Origin: Adiantum capillus-veneris
Lineage: Eukaryota; Streptophyta; Polypodiopsida; Polypodiales; Pteridaceae
Direction: 5' to 3'
Length of the DNA: 64,000 nucleotides
Assembly: GCA_014529385.2 (NCBI GenBank)
Contig: CM043948.1
Span: forward strand, 79,427,291-79,491,290
This document shows, one piece after another, positions 21,208-32,700 of this stretch; position 1 is the stretch's first letter; the number at the start of each line of letters is the position of its first letter. A program made the translations under genes and the position numbers. Below the pieces are notes generated by a model. That model worked only from the letters and a program-made list of their open reading frames with translations, searched no databases and was not told the origin of the DNA.

Positions 21208-22900
21208 CGCGTCTGAAAAAAACTATGCTTTTGGGCATTAGATGGTTTCATGAGCATAACCCTCTTATTGATTGGGAGGAAAATATTTTCACTTTAAATG
21301 CCAAAAGTGACTCTCCCATGATCATTCGTGGTGAGGAGGGTCTGCATTCTTTGCCTATCATTTCTCATGTGCAGGCAAAGCGTGAATTATGACGAGGAGC
21401 ACAAGTGGCATTCATTTATGTCTCTCCAATTACCCAGAGCATTCAGACTCTAGATATGTATTCGGCTTTGTTTACCAAGTTTAAGCATCTCCTTTTGCAG
21501 GATGATCTTCCACCCTGTCTCCCACCTGAGAGGTCGGAGGACCATCGCATTGAGCTTATGAAGGGAGCACAGCTTGTCAGTAAGGCTCTCTACTGTTTGA
21601 ACAAGACCCAGGAAGAAGAGTTAGAGCGGCATCTCACGGAGTTGGTGGCTAGAGGATTCATACGTCCTAGTGTAAGTCCTTTTGCTGCTCCTATTTTTTT
21701 TGTCCGCAAGAAAGATGGTTTGTCTCGTTTGTGTGTTGATTAAAGGGCATTGAAGAAGATGACCAATGCCTCGCATTGAGTATATCCTTGATAGGTTCAA
21801 TGGGGCAAAGGTTTTCAATAAGATCAATCTCAAAAGTGGATACCATTAGGTAAGGGTATTCAAAGGCGACATCTACAAGACCGCCTTTCCCACGGAGCGA
21901 GGGCAATGGGAGTATGTAGTTTTGCCTTTTGGATTGACAGGTGTTGTGGGTACATTTAACCGTCTCATGGTAGGCTGTTTTGGCGATATGGTTGGTGTAT
22001 GTGTGTTCATCTTTATTGATGATATTCTCATTTTTTCTGCATTGTGAAAACAACATGAAAAGGATGTAGAAAGGGTACTAACCCGTTTGGATGAGTGTCA
22101 ACTGTACATTGCAGCTAAGAAATTTGAGTTTTTTTTCACTGAAGCTACTTATCTGGGTTATATCATTTCTGCAGAAGGCGTCAAGTTAGACCCCGCGAAG
22201 GTGGAACAGACACGTAATTGGGATTTGCCCAAAGCTGCATATGATGTGTGTTCTTTTCTTGGTTTATGTCAAGCATATAGTTCGCACATAGAGAATTTTG
22301 CATGCATTGCCGCACCTACGCCATATGTTTTGAAAGGGGTAAGGACTCGCCGACAGCGTGTGGATTTGCCCGAGGCAGCCGTTGAGGCTTTCACAACTCT
22401 TAAGGTTACGGTGACAGAAGCGCCATGTCTAATCCTTGCCTCTTGGGATGACCCCTTTGAGGTATGGACGGATGCAAGCAATGTCGCCATTGGCGCTGTG
22501 CTTCAGCAGCATGGTCGTCCAGTTGCTTTCCTTCGTCTAAAGCTCAATAGTGCAGAAAAAAACTATTCAGTTTATGATAAAGAACTTTTGTCTATCATTC
22601 ACTCTCTTAAGCATTAGAAGCATTTTCTTTATGGGAGAGAGTTTACAGTTCGCACAGATCACCAAGCCCTCAAGTGGCTCCAGTCTATGCCTAGTGCACA
22701 TTGGAGTGATCGCCAAGCACGGTGGTCACAATTTTTTGAGCAATTTGGAGGTTTGATTGAGTATGTGCTTGGAAAAGCTAACCCTATTGCAGATGCGTTA
22801 AGTCGCAAAGGACAGATCGTGCTCTTGAGTCAAGATCACAGTTTCTCTTCAGGGTGTATCTTTCAACAGCATGAAGAAACAGTACGTAGATTCTGAGTTT
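21208..22900 (+). pseudogene. Gypsy protease end, RT and RNase H
   Basis: The frame resumes with LLGIRWFHEHNPLIDWE (end of protease), then the RT entry (EELERHLTELVARGFIRPS, VRKKDGLSRLCVD), a frameshift near 21745, the palm (NKINLKSGYH, VLPFGLTGVVGTF, catalytic FIDD), thumb (GYIISAEGVKLDP, FLGLCQAYSSHI), and RNase H (WTDASNVAIGAVL, YDKELLSIIHSL, RTDHQALKWL), ending at ANPIADALSRKG. Stops occur at about 21850, 22047 and 22617. It is the pol half of the element whose gag ends at 18555. The family differs from the chromoviruses by FIDD and by the spacing of its RNase H. Confidence 0.88.
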
Positions 22901-22963
22901 GGTAAGCAATGGTTGTAGGCTCTTGCTTCCCAAGGGCCAAGCAACTATCTCATTCGTGATAGG

Positions 22964-23465
22964 TTGTATTTTCGTCACCGTCTATGTGTGTTACCCTCTC
23001 TCAAGACGACCATATTGCATGATGAACATGACTCTCTCACGGGTGGACACAAGGGAATGAACACCGCTCTGGAAAAAATAGAAAGATTCTTTTATTGGCT
23101 TAAAATGCGAAAAGATGTGTTTCGTTATGTCACACAGTGCACTATTTGTCAAAAGGTAAAAGCTCCTCGGGATAAGTAGCAAGGCCTCTTGCTTCCATTG
23201 CCTCATTCAAAGAACACTCAATGTTTGACAATTGTTGATCGTTTCGGCAAGTTTTGCATGTTGATTCCTTGTAAGGCCACAGTCACTGCACAAGATGTAG
23301 CACGGTTGTTCATAAAGCATTGATACCCCCTCTGTGGTTTTGCCAAAATCGATTGTTTCAGATAGGGATGTTAAGTTCACGTCCAATTTTTGTCGCGCAC
23401 TCTTTGAAAATTTTGGCACTAAGTTGAATTCTACCGATGGAAGGCAAACTCATGCCGTCGCTCCT
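22964..23465 (+). pseudogene. Gypsy integrase, N-terminal part
   Basis: The frame shows an intact HHCC finger (HDEHDSLTGGHKGMNTALEKI ... CTICQK) followed by the core start (LTIVDRFGKFCMLIPC). After a stop and a frameshift near 23320, the STDGRQTH block with the region around the second Asp is visible to about 23460. The sequence then changes to LINE DNA, so the catalytic Glu and C-terminal parts are lost. Confidence 0.8.
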
Positions 23466-24530
23466 CAGTGCTAGCCACCTCCTGTCTAGCATGTTGCATC
23501 CGCTCCTCCAACCAAGGACTGTCTGGGGTGCTCCTGCATCCTTTGTAAGGAAACTATGCCCCGTTGGAGATGCTGCTCCTCCTCCCTGGCTGCAGCCAAG
23601 CGAACTGCAGACTCTTGGATGAACAAGCGACTGAGCTCAGCCAGGCCAGAAGCCACTCTATCAGAAGGGGTGTCCTGCGTGTCCAAGCTCTCTGACCAAA
23701 GTGCCTCCACTCTCTCTCTAAGGTCTGGATCCAACAAGATCCTCTCAGAGATGGGTAGCATCGCACCTCCCCTCCTTTGTTTGTCATGGTGAGGATCACT
23801 GGCGCATGGTCGGAAAAAGTAGTCCTTGTCAGGATGCAAACAGATCCCCCCATGTTACAAATGTGGTCACTTACGTAGGAGCGATCTATTCAAGATAGAT
23901 TCACTCCTGCTATTGTGCGGTTAGAGCGAGAGAAAGACAAGCTATTTGGGGGCCTCACAAAGCCCGAGTTTTGCCAAACATCAGAAACCCTCAAAGTCAT
24001 ACATAGGCGCTCCCAGCTTGCCAACTCAGCCCCGTTTATAGTAGCATGACCACCTCCAATTCTGTCAGAGGGATCCTCCAACATGTTGAAGTTTCCCCAA
24101 CACACCACTGCTCTGCATGCGCCAAAGACTCTACAATATGAGACCAAATCTCTGCTCGTGCACTTGCCACATTGGGGGCGCATATATGTTCAGGGAGCCC
24201 ATGAGGCAACCTTGAACATGCATAGTAATCCATTGAGCCTTGCTCGACACAATAATACCTCTGTCCACAATGGCATGCTGCCATGAGTCCGCAATAGTCA
24301 TACATACCCCTCCTTGGATACCTCGAGGTCCAAATGCAGCTGACCAAAATAACGACCACACAAAATGTGACCATATCGGCTCTCACAGAGATGATGCTCC
24401 TGTAGCATAAGAATATCGATCTCACCACCCACAAGGCATTGCTGAAGCTCTTGACGCTACCGACCCCTTTGACGCTGAAACTGGGGCCCTCCTAATCCCT
24501 GTATATTCCATGAGACGATCCTCATGGAGT
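23466..24530 (-). pseudogene. LINE endonuclease domain (L1-like)
   Basis: On the - strand the frames together show an AP-type endonuclease of the Exo_endo_phos family: LLQEHHLCESRYG at the start, a CWGNFNMLEDPSDRIGG motif (the GDFN block), RSNRTIAGVNLSRIDRSYVS and the terminal SDHAPV. The linker toward RT follows (LLDPDLRERVEALW, RLAAAREEEQHL) and stops at about 23466, at the junction with Gypsy integrase. Loss of the 3' part (RT) is the reverse of the usual 5' truncation of LINEs, so later recombination or deletion removed it. Confidence 0.82.
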
Positions 24531-26057
24531 TAGTGAGAAGAAACAGATGCTGCAACAACAGCCAACCTCGCTATCTTAGAGGCGGACTTGGATGGGCGGA
24601 AATCCGTATCCGAGCGACCTCTAGACGAACGCTGTCAAAGTGACCGTCCCACCGAGGCCCAAGCCGAGCTTGCAGTCCGTAAGGCTACATCCTCTGTCCA
24701 AGAATCCTCATGTATAAAGACATAGCAAGGGGGGCTCCAGGTGTTAGCAAACAAGTGTACCACAATGTGGATGCAACCTGTTGCATCCGGCAGTGTCACA
24801 CTAAACTTGGCTAAAGGCCAAAGTGTCTGTACCAGATTTGTCACTCCTAGGTTCCTTCTGTGGTGTGAGAACTCAATAGCGTGGATCTGGAGCCAGTCAA
24901 GAACTGTGTGCAAGGTCCACCCTCTGTATAGTCCCTGCCGCACAACGGAAAGGAGAAACCTACCGTTGTATCTAGAGCCTCAGTGCCTCGGGATGCTAAG
25001 AAGAGGACGTGAACTCGAAAGCAAGCTTCCTTCAGGTTGGAAGAAGGGTCACCGAGGAAGCGTGTAAAGCTGTAGTCGAAGATTTACCATCGTCTGCGAA
25101 TGTCGAAGCTGGTCAAACCACGAGGGACTGTTGCAAAAGGAGAGGTCTAGACCAGGAGAGGCGTCAGGTGGGGCTGTCCCTCTCGAGCCATGCAACTTGT
25201 AGCAAAAGCACTACCAAGAGAACGTCTCGCTGCAGATGTGTGTCCAGTCCCCTGCGTCCGAGGAGTGTGGGATGGGTCGAGAGATGAGACTGAGGGCCGC
25301 ACTGGGGAGAGAGGAGGAGCGGGAAGACGGGGAGAGGGGGGGGGGGGGGGGGGGCGGTTTGGGTTTGCGGTGGAGGGAGCCCCCTTAGGGGGCTCCTACT
25401 GGAGGGGGTCAAAACGGTTCTTTGTCGGAACCCAATGCTGCTGATCTGCAGGAGGACGGCCACCGGGAGGGGAGTATGGCGAGCCTGTCCTTGTCGACGG
25501 TGGATTGGCACCTATTGCCAACCGTCAACTGGTTGATCGTTGGCCTCTGTCGAGGTACCAGCCTGTGTGTCGTGGGTACTTGTCTGCTTGGAATGCTTAG
25601 CCTTGGGAGGCTGTGCATGCGCTATGGGTCGAGATATCTTGCGAGGATAGGTCTTCGCTAAGTGGCCCATCTGTCTGCAAATGAAGCATTGGTTTGGGAG
25701 TCCCGAATACTCCACCCTCTGGCGTAACCATCCCTCACTCACCCTAGGGAGAAGGACCACCTTCAGGAATGTGTGCGTGTCACGAACTAGGACGCGAACT
25801 GAAGGCAGGCCGGTAGCCTTGGCTGCAACTGAAGCTGCCATGTGCGGGGTCTCCAACATTGTCCCTATCTCGGAACCAATCTTGGAAAGAAGCGGTAAGT
25901 ACTCCCACCGTAGGCCAGGGAAGTAGACCGAAATAGGCAAGCTTGCCTCCTCGACAAGAACATCCAATGCTGGATCGAACCCATAGCGCCATTGTCGGAA
26001 ATGAGCTCTGACCGCTCGAATGGCCAACGGGCTCATTGAAATGACCATGGCAGCCAT
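24531..26057 (-). pseudogene. LINE ORF1 with zinc knuckle
   Basis: The frame 26057-25512 encodes a DUF4283-like ORF1 protein: MSPLAIRAVRAHFRQWRYG, LPISVYFPGLRWEYLPLLS, GTMLETPHMAAS, and a CCHC knuckle CFICRQMGHLAKTYP with the last Cys replaced by Tyr. Downstream (24943-24635) a second piece with LQIHAIEFSHHRRNLGV continues the region between ORF1 and the endonuclease. ORF1p binds LINE RNA. A run of over 20 G at about 25328-25355 lies in the ORF1 tail and shifts its frame. Confidence 0.75.
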
Positions 26058-27360
26058 CTCGGGAGTCTCAAACTCTATCTAATAGGATCCTCGTCCGAGA
26101 AGCTAGATGTCAATGATCTTTCCACCTCTGCTAAAAGGCGGGCCTACAGAAGGTCGTGCACCTCTCCTCAACTGGGACGACTGCCAATTATCTTGCAGGT
26201 GACAAAGGTGGCCTCGAGGTGCTCCACCTCTGCTGCGAGGCTCGCTTGCTTTGTTGACGACAGAGCAAGTCGAATAGTGGGCTCTGCGGGGTCGGTCGAG
26301 GGGGCTTCGTCAGAGTCCCTCTGTGGTGTAATATGAGTCTCCATTCGTGTTTGCTTATGTGGAAGAAGGCGAGTGACGGGGTGAAGGAGAGTTTACCGAC
26401 GAGCTGAAATCAGCCCACCAACATTGCTGCCGAAACGAAAAGAAGGGGGGGGGGGGGGGTGTGTGTGTTGATGGGTAAGGCGGGCGGGGGCACACGGCGC
26501 TGGCTGAGCGACAGCATGCTGCCAGATTGGCGCGCTGCACGAGGCGGGAGGGAGGGGTGGGGATACTGATGGCGAGAGGGGCGGGTGCAAGGCAGCGAGG
26601 GGGGGGGGGATGGTGTGCAGACGAGAGGAGGCGGGTGTAGGGCGGGGGGGGGGGGGGGGGGGGGGGGGGGGGATGGGGTATGATGCGCAGGCAAGCGGGA
26701 GCAGCCGCGTGCGCGTTGTGATGGTTTGTACTTGTAGCCAGCAAAGCTTATCTTGTGGGACTTGAAATCAAACTTCCCCCCTATGCTTATTATTACTCCG
26801 ATGCCTTTCGAGGGAAATGATGTTATTCTCCCGTAGCAAAGACACATGAGCATCAAGAAAGACACTCAACCACCTTGCCCCCGCGGGTGGGGGGCAGTCT
26901 CGTTAAAACGAGATTGGGAAATGAAAGGGGGACATCACAGATCTCAACGGACACCACCTGTGAGCTGACGCCCTTCCAAGCAGGTATGGCATTTCCTTTG
27001 GGAAAACTGTCAGGTTACAAGGACAGTTTAGCGTGGTGAGCGATAAGCTACCTAGCGGAGGAAGCTCCAAAGGGAAGGCAAATGGAAGGCCCGCATTACC
27101 TGGGCCCTGATCAGAGGTACTTGGTTGTTGTCACGCCTTGTACTAGTCAGTGAGATGGGTTTCTCAAGGTGCTGCTCCAAGAGAGTAGATAATCTTGGCC
27201 TCTTGAGGAAGGTAAATCCGCACGTAGTCCAAGGGAAACTAGTGGCAAAAGCGTCTACCCTAGGAGTTTGGGTGCAATCGAAGTTTCGATCGTTTTGCTC
27301 GTGCATTTTTAGTGTGCGAGGAAAACGGCCGAGAGTACCCATCCCCGACTCCTAAAACAA
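26058..27360 (-). other. Probable 5' region of the LINE, poly-C rich
   Basis: Upstream of ORF1 on the - strand lie long C runs (seen as G runs at about 26443-26458, 26599-26609 and 26642-26671 on the + strand), which make proline-rich frames that I do not count as genes. Bases 27342-27052 hold a 96-codon - strand frame with no recognised domain. A short perfect hairpin (TCTCGTTAAAACGAGA) is at about 26892-26907. I take this as LINE 5' UTR or unrelated filler. Confidence 0.35.
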
Positions 27361-27539
27361 AACAAAACAAAAAATTGGAGGTCTTGATTGCAGTCAGGGC
27401 GTGCTCGGACAGTCTTTTCTTCAAGGTTCAGAGCAAGGGCAGATTGCATCGTGTCCTCTAGGAACCACCAGAGATCTCAGAGTGCTGCTTCCAGCGGATC
27501 AGAGTGTTGGGCAGTAGTGCGAGATCGCGCGTGCTAGAC

Positions 27540-28565
27540 CCCGACGCAGCCATCTTAGAGACAGGAGACTGGAGATTGTGGGCTTGGGACAGCCGCCCCC
27601 TAGCCTGTGTTCAGTGGGATCCCGGAGAATGGTTTTGGTGAGATCCCTTCACTGCCAGAGACCATCCTGGGATTCCCTTTTTTCTGTACACAGCCCGTCT
27701 GGGCCGTCACATCCTGACTGCTCGACGTGAGATTTCTCCAAAAGCAGCTGACCGTTGGCAGAGGTAGGGCCTCTCACCTGAGTTCTTGACAGATTTTTGG
27801 ACACGCCTCTGGGACAACTGACAGCCCAGGACAGCCACGATGTTCCAGTGGCTGGTTGCTCACAGGGCCGCAGCAGTGGGCAGCTGGTTGGAGCACAGTG
27901 GCCACCTTCTAGTGTGCACAACATGTGGTCACCATAGAGAGACAGCGGCATTGCCTATGGGACTGCTCCAAGGCACAGCAGATATGGCTGCGGGTCCTTC
28001 CTTTGTTTCCCTCACTAGGTACAGCTAGACAGTTTATCTGGGGCTTGGCAGCATGGTCCACCCTCACGGGCCCAGCATTTCAGTACGAGACAAGAGCCAG
28101 TGATCATGATGATAGAGATACAGGATGGCCGACCACGACTACATCCAGCCTTGGAGGTACCCCCCAGGACTGGAGACAGGAGGCAGACGGTCGATGGGCC
28201 CTCATCAGCCTGACATTGTGGCTCATACGGTGGGCTCGATGCTTTCGCATTTTTGAGGCCAGAGCAGTTCCACCTGCAGAGACAATACGAGACATTTGGT
28301 TAGAGCTCATACACACCTTGAGAGGCCAGGCCTTCCTACGACTATGGAGGTCGGGCCCCTTCTTCACTATTGAGCTGGGGACCCCTCGATGGCATTACCG
28401 CCCACCAGTGTGGCTCTTCCCACCTCTTGTCTCCTGATTTAGCCTACATTTGTACATATTTTTTCAGTTGGGAGTCTCCCCCCTCATGTATCTTTTCCTT
28501 CATTGGGGGTGCTGTAGCCCGTGAGCGTTTTTTAAATAATGGAAGGATCTCTTTTTTGTAAAAAA
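27540..28565 (+). mobile_element. LINE 3' end (RT tail, zf-RVT) with poly-A
   Basis: The + strand encodes the C-terminal zinc-binding domain of L1-like reverse transcriptases (zf-RVT): QWDPGEWFW, then after a frameshift near 27940 RQRHCLWDCSKAQQIWLRVL, LAAWSTLTGPA, WARCFRIFEARAVPPAETIRD and HYRPPVWLFPP, with a stop at 28437. The 3' UTR ends 'aatggaaggatctc' plus an A-rich tail near 28556-28570. The copy at 42249-43291 shows the same protein and the same end. It is a 5'-truncated insertion; no target duplication is evident here. Confidence 0.85.
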
Positions 28566-28570
28566 GAAAA

Positions 28571-28660
28571 TGATCCCGCCAAAACCACTCCCTTGGGTCC
28601 CACTGCACTCGTGACACGGCGACTCTCCCAAGCTCCAATCTCCAGACTCAAGATCTGATG
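28571..28660 (-). repeat. Inverted LINE fragment next to the LINE tail
   Basis: Read on the - strand this matches about 27560-27645, encoding VQWDPREWFWRD where the + copy has VQWDPGEWFW. It begins directly after the A-rich tail of the + copy, so two pieces of the same LINE family face each other. Confidence 0.65.
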
Positions 28661-29330
28661 GGTCAGGATCAAGCACACAGGTCCTCTCTCAGATTAATAA
28701 TTGACCCGTCTTGAGAAGAATCCTCCTCGATTCATCTATCCCCCTACTATACATGGTGGAGATATACAACGGAGTCTTTTTCATAACAGATAGTGACTTG
28801 AGAGACGAAAGATATCATCAGGTTCTAGGAGATTAGAAGGATAGAAACAAAGAAGAGGAGAGAAGGCCGCAGAGGCAGACAAAGGTGCCTCCAGTCACAC
28901 AAGTTTACAGACACAGGGATCCACCAGAGGATCTACTCTACTGACTCAGCAGAGACACCACAAGAACCATTAGGGTTCCTGGGGATTCTATGTGCCATCT
29001 TTCGTGGCAGGAATACAACATGCATCTCTTGCACCCATTAGGGTGCATTGGGATTCTACTGTGCCTTCATGCAGTTTTGATAATTATGGTGTTCTTTTTG
29101 CTGTGTGTATGGCACAGTTTGAGGAGAAATTTCCTCTGCTTGGATCACAGAGGAATGTATATGCTAGGAAATCTGCGAAAATTTCTTTGAAAACCAAGAA
29201 ATAGTCTTTGCCATTCATTGTATAATTATGGGCATGTTTGGGATCACGCCTCTGTGGTGTTCGGCTTTTGTACATTTTATCTTGAGGTTGTTTATTTTAA
29301 TAGAAGATTCTCTTGGAAAAAAAAAGTAGT
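28661..29330 (+). other. Probable relic of another LINE 3' end
   Basis: No supported gene. The stretch ends 'ttttaatagaagattctc' followed by a run of 9 A near 29317-29325, very like the 3' ends of the two LINE copies ('aatagaaggatctttttctcgg' type plus A run). Two copies of 'cattaggg(t)...ttgggattcta' at about 28969 and 29036 form a short imperfect repeat. Confidence 0.35.
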
Positions 29331-29627
29331 CGAAGAAAATAGTACATGTAAATTGTAGTGCATCTTGCGAATTTGACAAAGCTTTAATTCTATCCGTATT
29401 CCCCATGCTACTCATGCATTGACGTTATTGAAGAACTATTGCAGCCTTGCAGGATATGTCCTCCTTAGATTTTACACCAAAATGAAGTTCAGTTGTTAGA
29501 TTCTTGTAGGTTCAGTTCTTTCCTAGGAACATTGGCTTTTGCTTGCTTATGGTCCAGTTTGTGGGCCTGAATGTCTGTGAAATAACGTAGACAGACAGAA
29601 GTTAAATTGTAGTCCTTGTTAATGCAG
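29331..29627 (+). other. CSN7 intron, upstream of first visible exon
   Basis: AT-rich sequence with no coding signal, ending in an acceptor (TTAATGCAG) at 29627. I searched it for the N-terminal CSN7 exons and found none. Confidence 0.5.
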
Positions 29628-29703
29628 CTTCAAGGAACTGAGCACTCCAACTTCCTGGATCTGTTACGTCTGTTTGCACATGGCACGTGGACTGATTATA
29701 AAA
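29628..29703 (+). CDS. CSN7: CSN7 exon (first visible)
   Basis: Starts in phase 0 after TGCAG and encodes LQGTEHSNFLDLLRLFAHGT, WTDYK, with one base left over before the donor GTAAGT. It corresponds to about residues 58-83 of plant CSN7. Confidence 0.92.
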
Positions 29704-32700
29704 GTAAGTTTAAGCTACCTTGTAAGCTTTAGCATTGCCAATTCTTGATCTCGTGTAAATATAAGTGGCTTGGTCTGTTTTTGATAAGTCAATTGTTTTT
29801 TTAATTGCAGAAAGTGTTTCTCAGCTTCCCTGCTTAGGAAGTGATCAGGAGCTGAAATTGAAGCAGCTTACCGTGCTCACTTTAGCAGAGACAATGAAGG
29901 TTTTAGTTGATGCTTTGTTCTTTTGAATGATGCTTTGGATAGATTTATCAAGAAAACAGTGCTTATTATGTCCCAGGTTTTGCCCTATGATCTTCTGATG
30001 AAGCAGCTTGACATCTCAAATGTCCGGGAATTAGAAGATATGCTAATTAACGAGTGCATGTATGCTGTAAGTAAATTGAATTTGTTACAGTTCTATTGGA
30101 GAGTTGCCTTCATGCCTTCATCACTCAATGATCTTGTCATAATGTTATCATTTTGAAATAATTGGGAAAAAAATTTGCTGTCTGTTTTTTGTTCGAATCA
30201 AGATTTCTCTTCATATGAGAGGGGTGTTTCTTGCAAGCCATCCATTTGTGTAGCCCAAAGAGAGCTTAGGATATCTGCTTCTTCAGCTTTTTGGGGTGTC
30301 ACGAGACGGGCACCACGTGCCAACAGAAAAGAACAGACTGAACATACTTTTAGCACTTCAATAACAACTGAACTGAAAGAGAGAGAGAGCACACGCGACA
30401 CCGAGGCGGAATTCCACCCCAAGAGAGCACTGGCCCCAAACCTTGGCGCCCCTTTCGGTATTTATTTATATTGCTTGAACTCAGTACAATGTCGGTTGTT
30501 ATGTCCCGCTCGCAGGAGAGGGGATCTAGCCCAGATGCCGTCGGGATGGGCGTCGAGTGTCCGGGTGGACGTAGTGTGGCCGGCCATTATTATAAAAGGG
30601 AGGCCAAGGCCTCATTTACAGTTATCGACCCCCACTGGCAGAGTGCTAGTGGTTAGCCCGCGAGGCTAGGAGTGCGCGAGGTCACCTCGAGGAGGTGAGG
30701 CCGGGTGGTATGGGACGCTCGGTCTTACAGGTGCACGGCTACGTCCTCGGACGTTGGCCCCTGCACGGGGGAGCTGCCGGATGGTGGCTATGGTCGGGTG
30801 GTTCGTCCGACTCGTATCTGTAGGCGGTCTGTGTAGCCGGGAGATCCTATCCCCGCGTTTGTTTCATGGTATCAGAGCCGGCTTGGCTGCACAAAGGACC
30901 GTGTGCACACCTACAGACTGATTTAAGTCGGATGATTACCATTTTATGCATTTTTTTTGATGAATTGGTTATTTAATTAATCGTTTTTCTTCTCATGAGT
31001 GTGCGTGCAGGTGAAAATTAATGTTACTTTGCTGTTTTTTGATAAAATTCAGCAATCTGACAGGTGGGAATGTTGAAAATCAGGAAGTTCTTTGATAATT
31101 TGCTGATTTCTTTTGTGAGTTTCGATGAAAATCACTTTATGTTGTTTAATTTGCTCACGGGGCATTAAATTTAGCATAGTTTATTAAATTCCCTTTGTAT
31201 TCCTCTCTGTGAAGTGCTACAGTGAGCAAATACAGAGAGAAAGAGAGAGAAAGGGCGCATTGATTCCCCTTGCAGTCTCTAGTGTGGAGCGAAGGGAGGG
31301 GTGCTGCCCTTGATATGTTGCAAAGAGGAGAGAGAGCTAAGCTCTTGTGTTGCAGAAGAGGGGAGACAAATTGTGCAAGTGGGCACAGAGAGAGAGCGCA
31401 CACAGAGGAGAGGTCCAGCGTGGACTTTTGTTTTTAGCGCTGGCTCCTAGCTGGAGGCTCCTTCGTATGCTGCTGGAGGCCCTTGTGCGTGCTGGCCACG
31501 GGCAACCACGCGCCTCTCCTTTCCTTCGCTCCCTCCACGCAACAGTGACAACGCGTAGTTTTTTTTCTTACGCTGCAAAGTTTCATTGATTTTTTTTAGA
31601 GGGCTGCCCATTATTTTATGACCAAGTGACTTATTAACTTATTAAAAGGCCAGGCCATTTTTAAGTGGGGACACCTTGATTTTTTCTTAAAAGGTCAATG
31701 TGAAACCCGTGTTGTATTAAAACTCACTTACAGAGACTGAGTTTTCCTCCAAAGAAACTCATTTTTGAGCTCTCTACTTCTCTCTACTGCTCCTCCCTCT
31801 CACCTACTCGTGCTCTCGCGTTCTTGCCATCACCTGCTCGCGTTGACGCTCATGCCGACGCATAGAGCTCTTCAAACTTCAACTTTTCGCGACCAAAAAG
31901 TGCAGAAAAGGCTCGGTTTCGCGTGAATTTTCCAGTTTTTCACGCACTTCGCCATGGATTCCTCCAGCTCCGATGTGATCTCTTTTTGCTGGGCGGCAGT
32001 AACCTTGTAGGGAGGTGTATTTGGTGGGCTACAACCTGGCACCAAATCTCTCGCAAGATCCTCAGGTCTCTTTGGCGGCAACTGAGACAATAATGAATAA
32101 AAAAAACAGTCACTAAACTCTTGCAAAAATGTTGACCTTTCATTATCTAACACAGATAAATTTGACTGACAATTATCTGAAACATCACATGCAAAAATCA
32201 AGTGCGCAGAAAGATGATTCTTAATTACAGAAGTGATAACCGAAGCTGATACAATAGGGACGGACTCCCCTTTAAGCTTTACATCGAGGATGTGAGTTTT
32301 ATCCCTATGCTACAGGGTGACCTTTTTGTTGAAGACATCCAAAACTCCCATCTACACGGAACATCCATGGGATTCCCAAGAACAACACATCGAACCTTAC
32401 CAGTGACATGATATAAAATCCCTCTGTGTCCACATATGGCTAAATATGCAGACGCAGCTTTCCAATGATGGGAGTAAGACACTCTGCATGGTCAGGACAT
32501 GCCAAACCTGCCTCTGCTGTGTACCCCATCTCTTCAGCTTTGATGTTCAACTTGGTAGCCAACTCTGGTGAGATAAAGTTTGCCTTAGCACTTGGATCAA
32601 AGAAAATAAGTGCTATCTGATCCCTAACTTTACCCCACGCTCCGCATAACTCACTGGCATTTGAATTCGGATTATCATCCACCATATTTGACACTAAACC

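Noticed and set aside
26355-26865. Proline-rich ORFs of 129-151 codons on the - strand
   Set aside because: They are created by long C runs; they overlap in several frames and have no non-repetitive conserved part.
28992-29204. 70-codon ORF ahead of the first CSN7 exon as an N-terminal CSN7 exon
   Set aside because: Its translation shows no CSN7 N-terminal pattern and it lies in LINE-like DNA.
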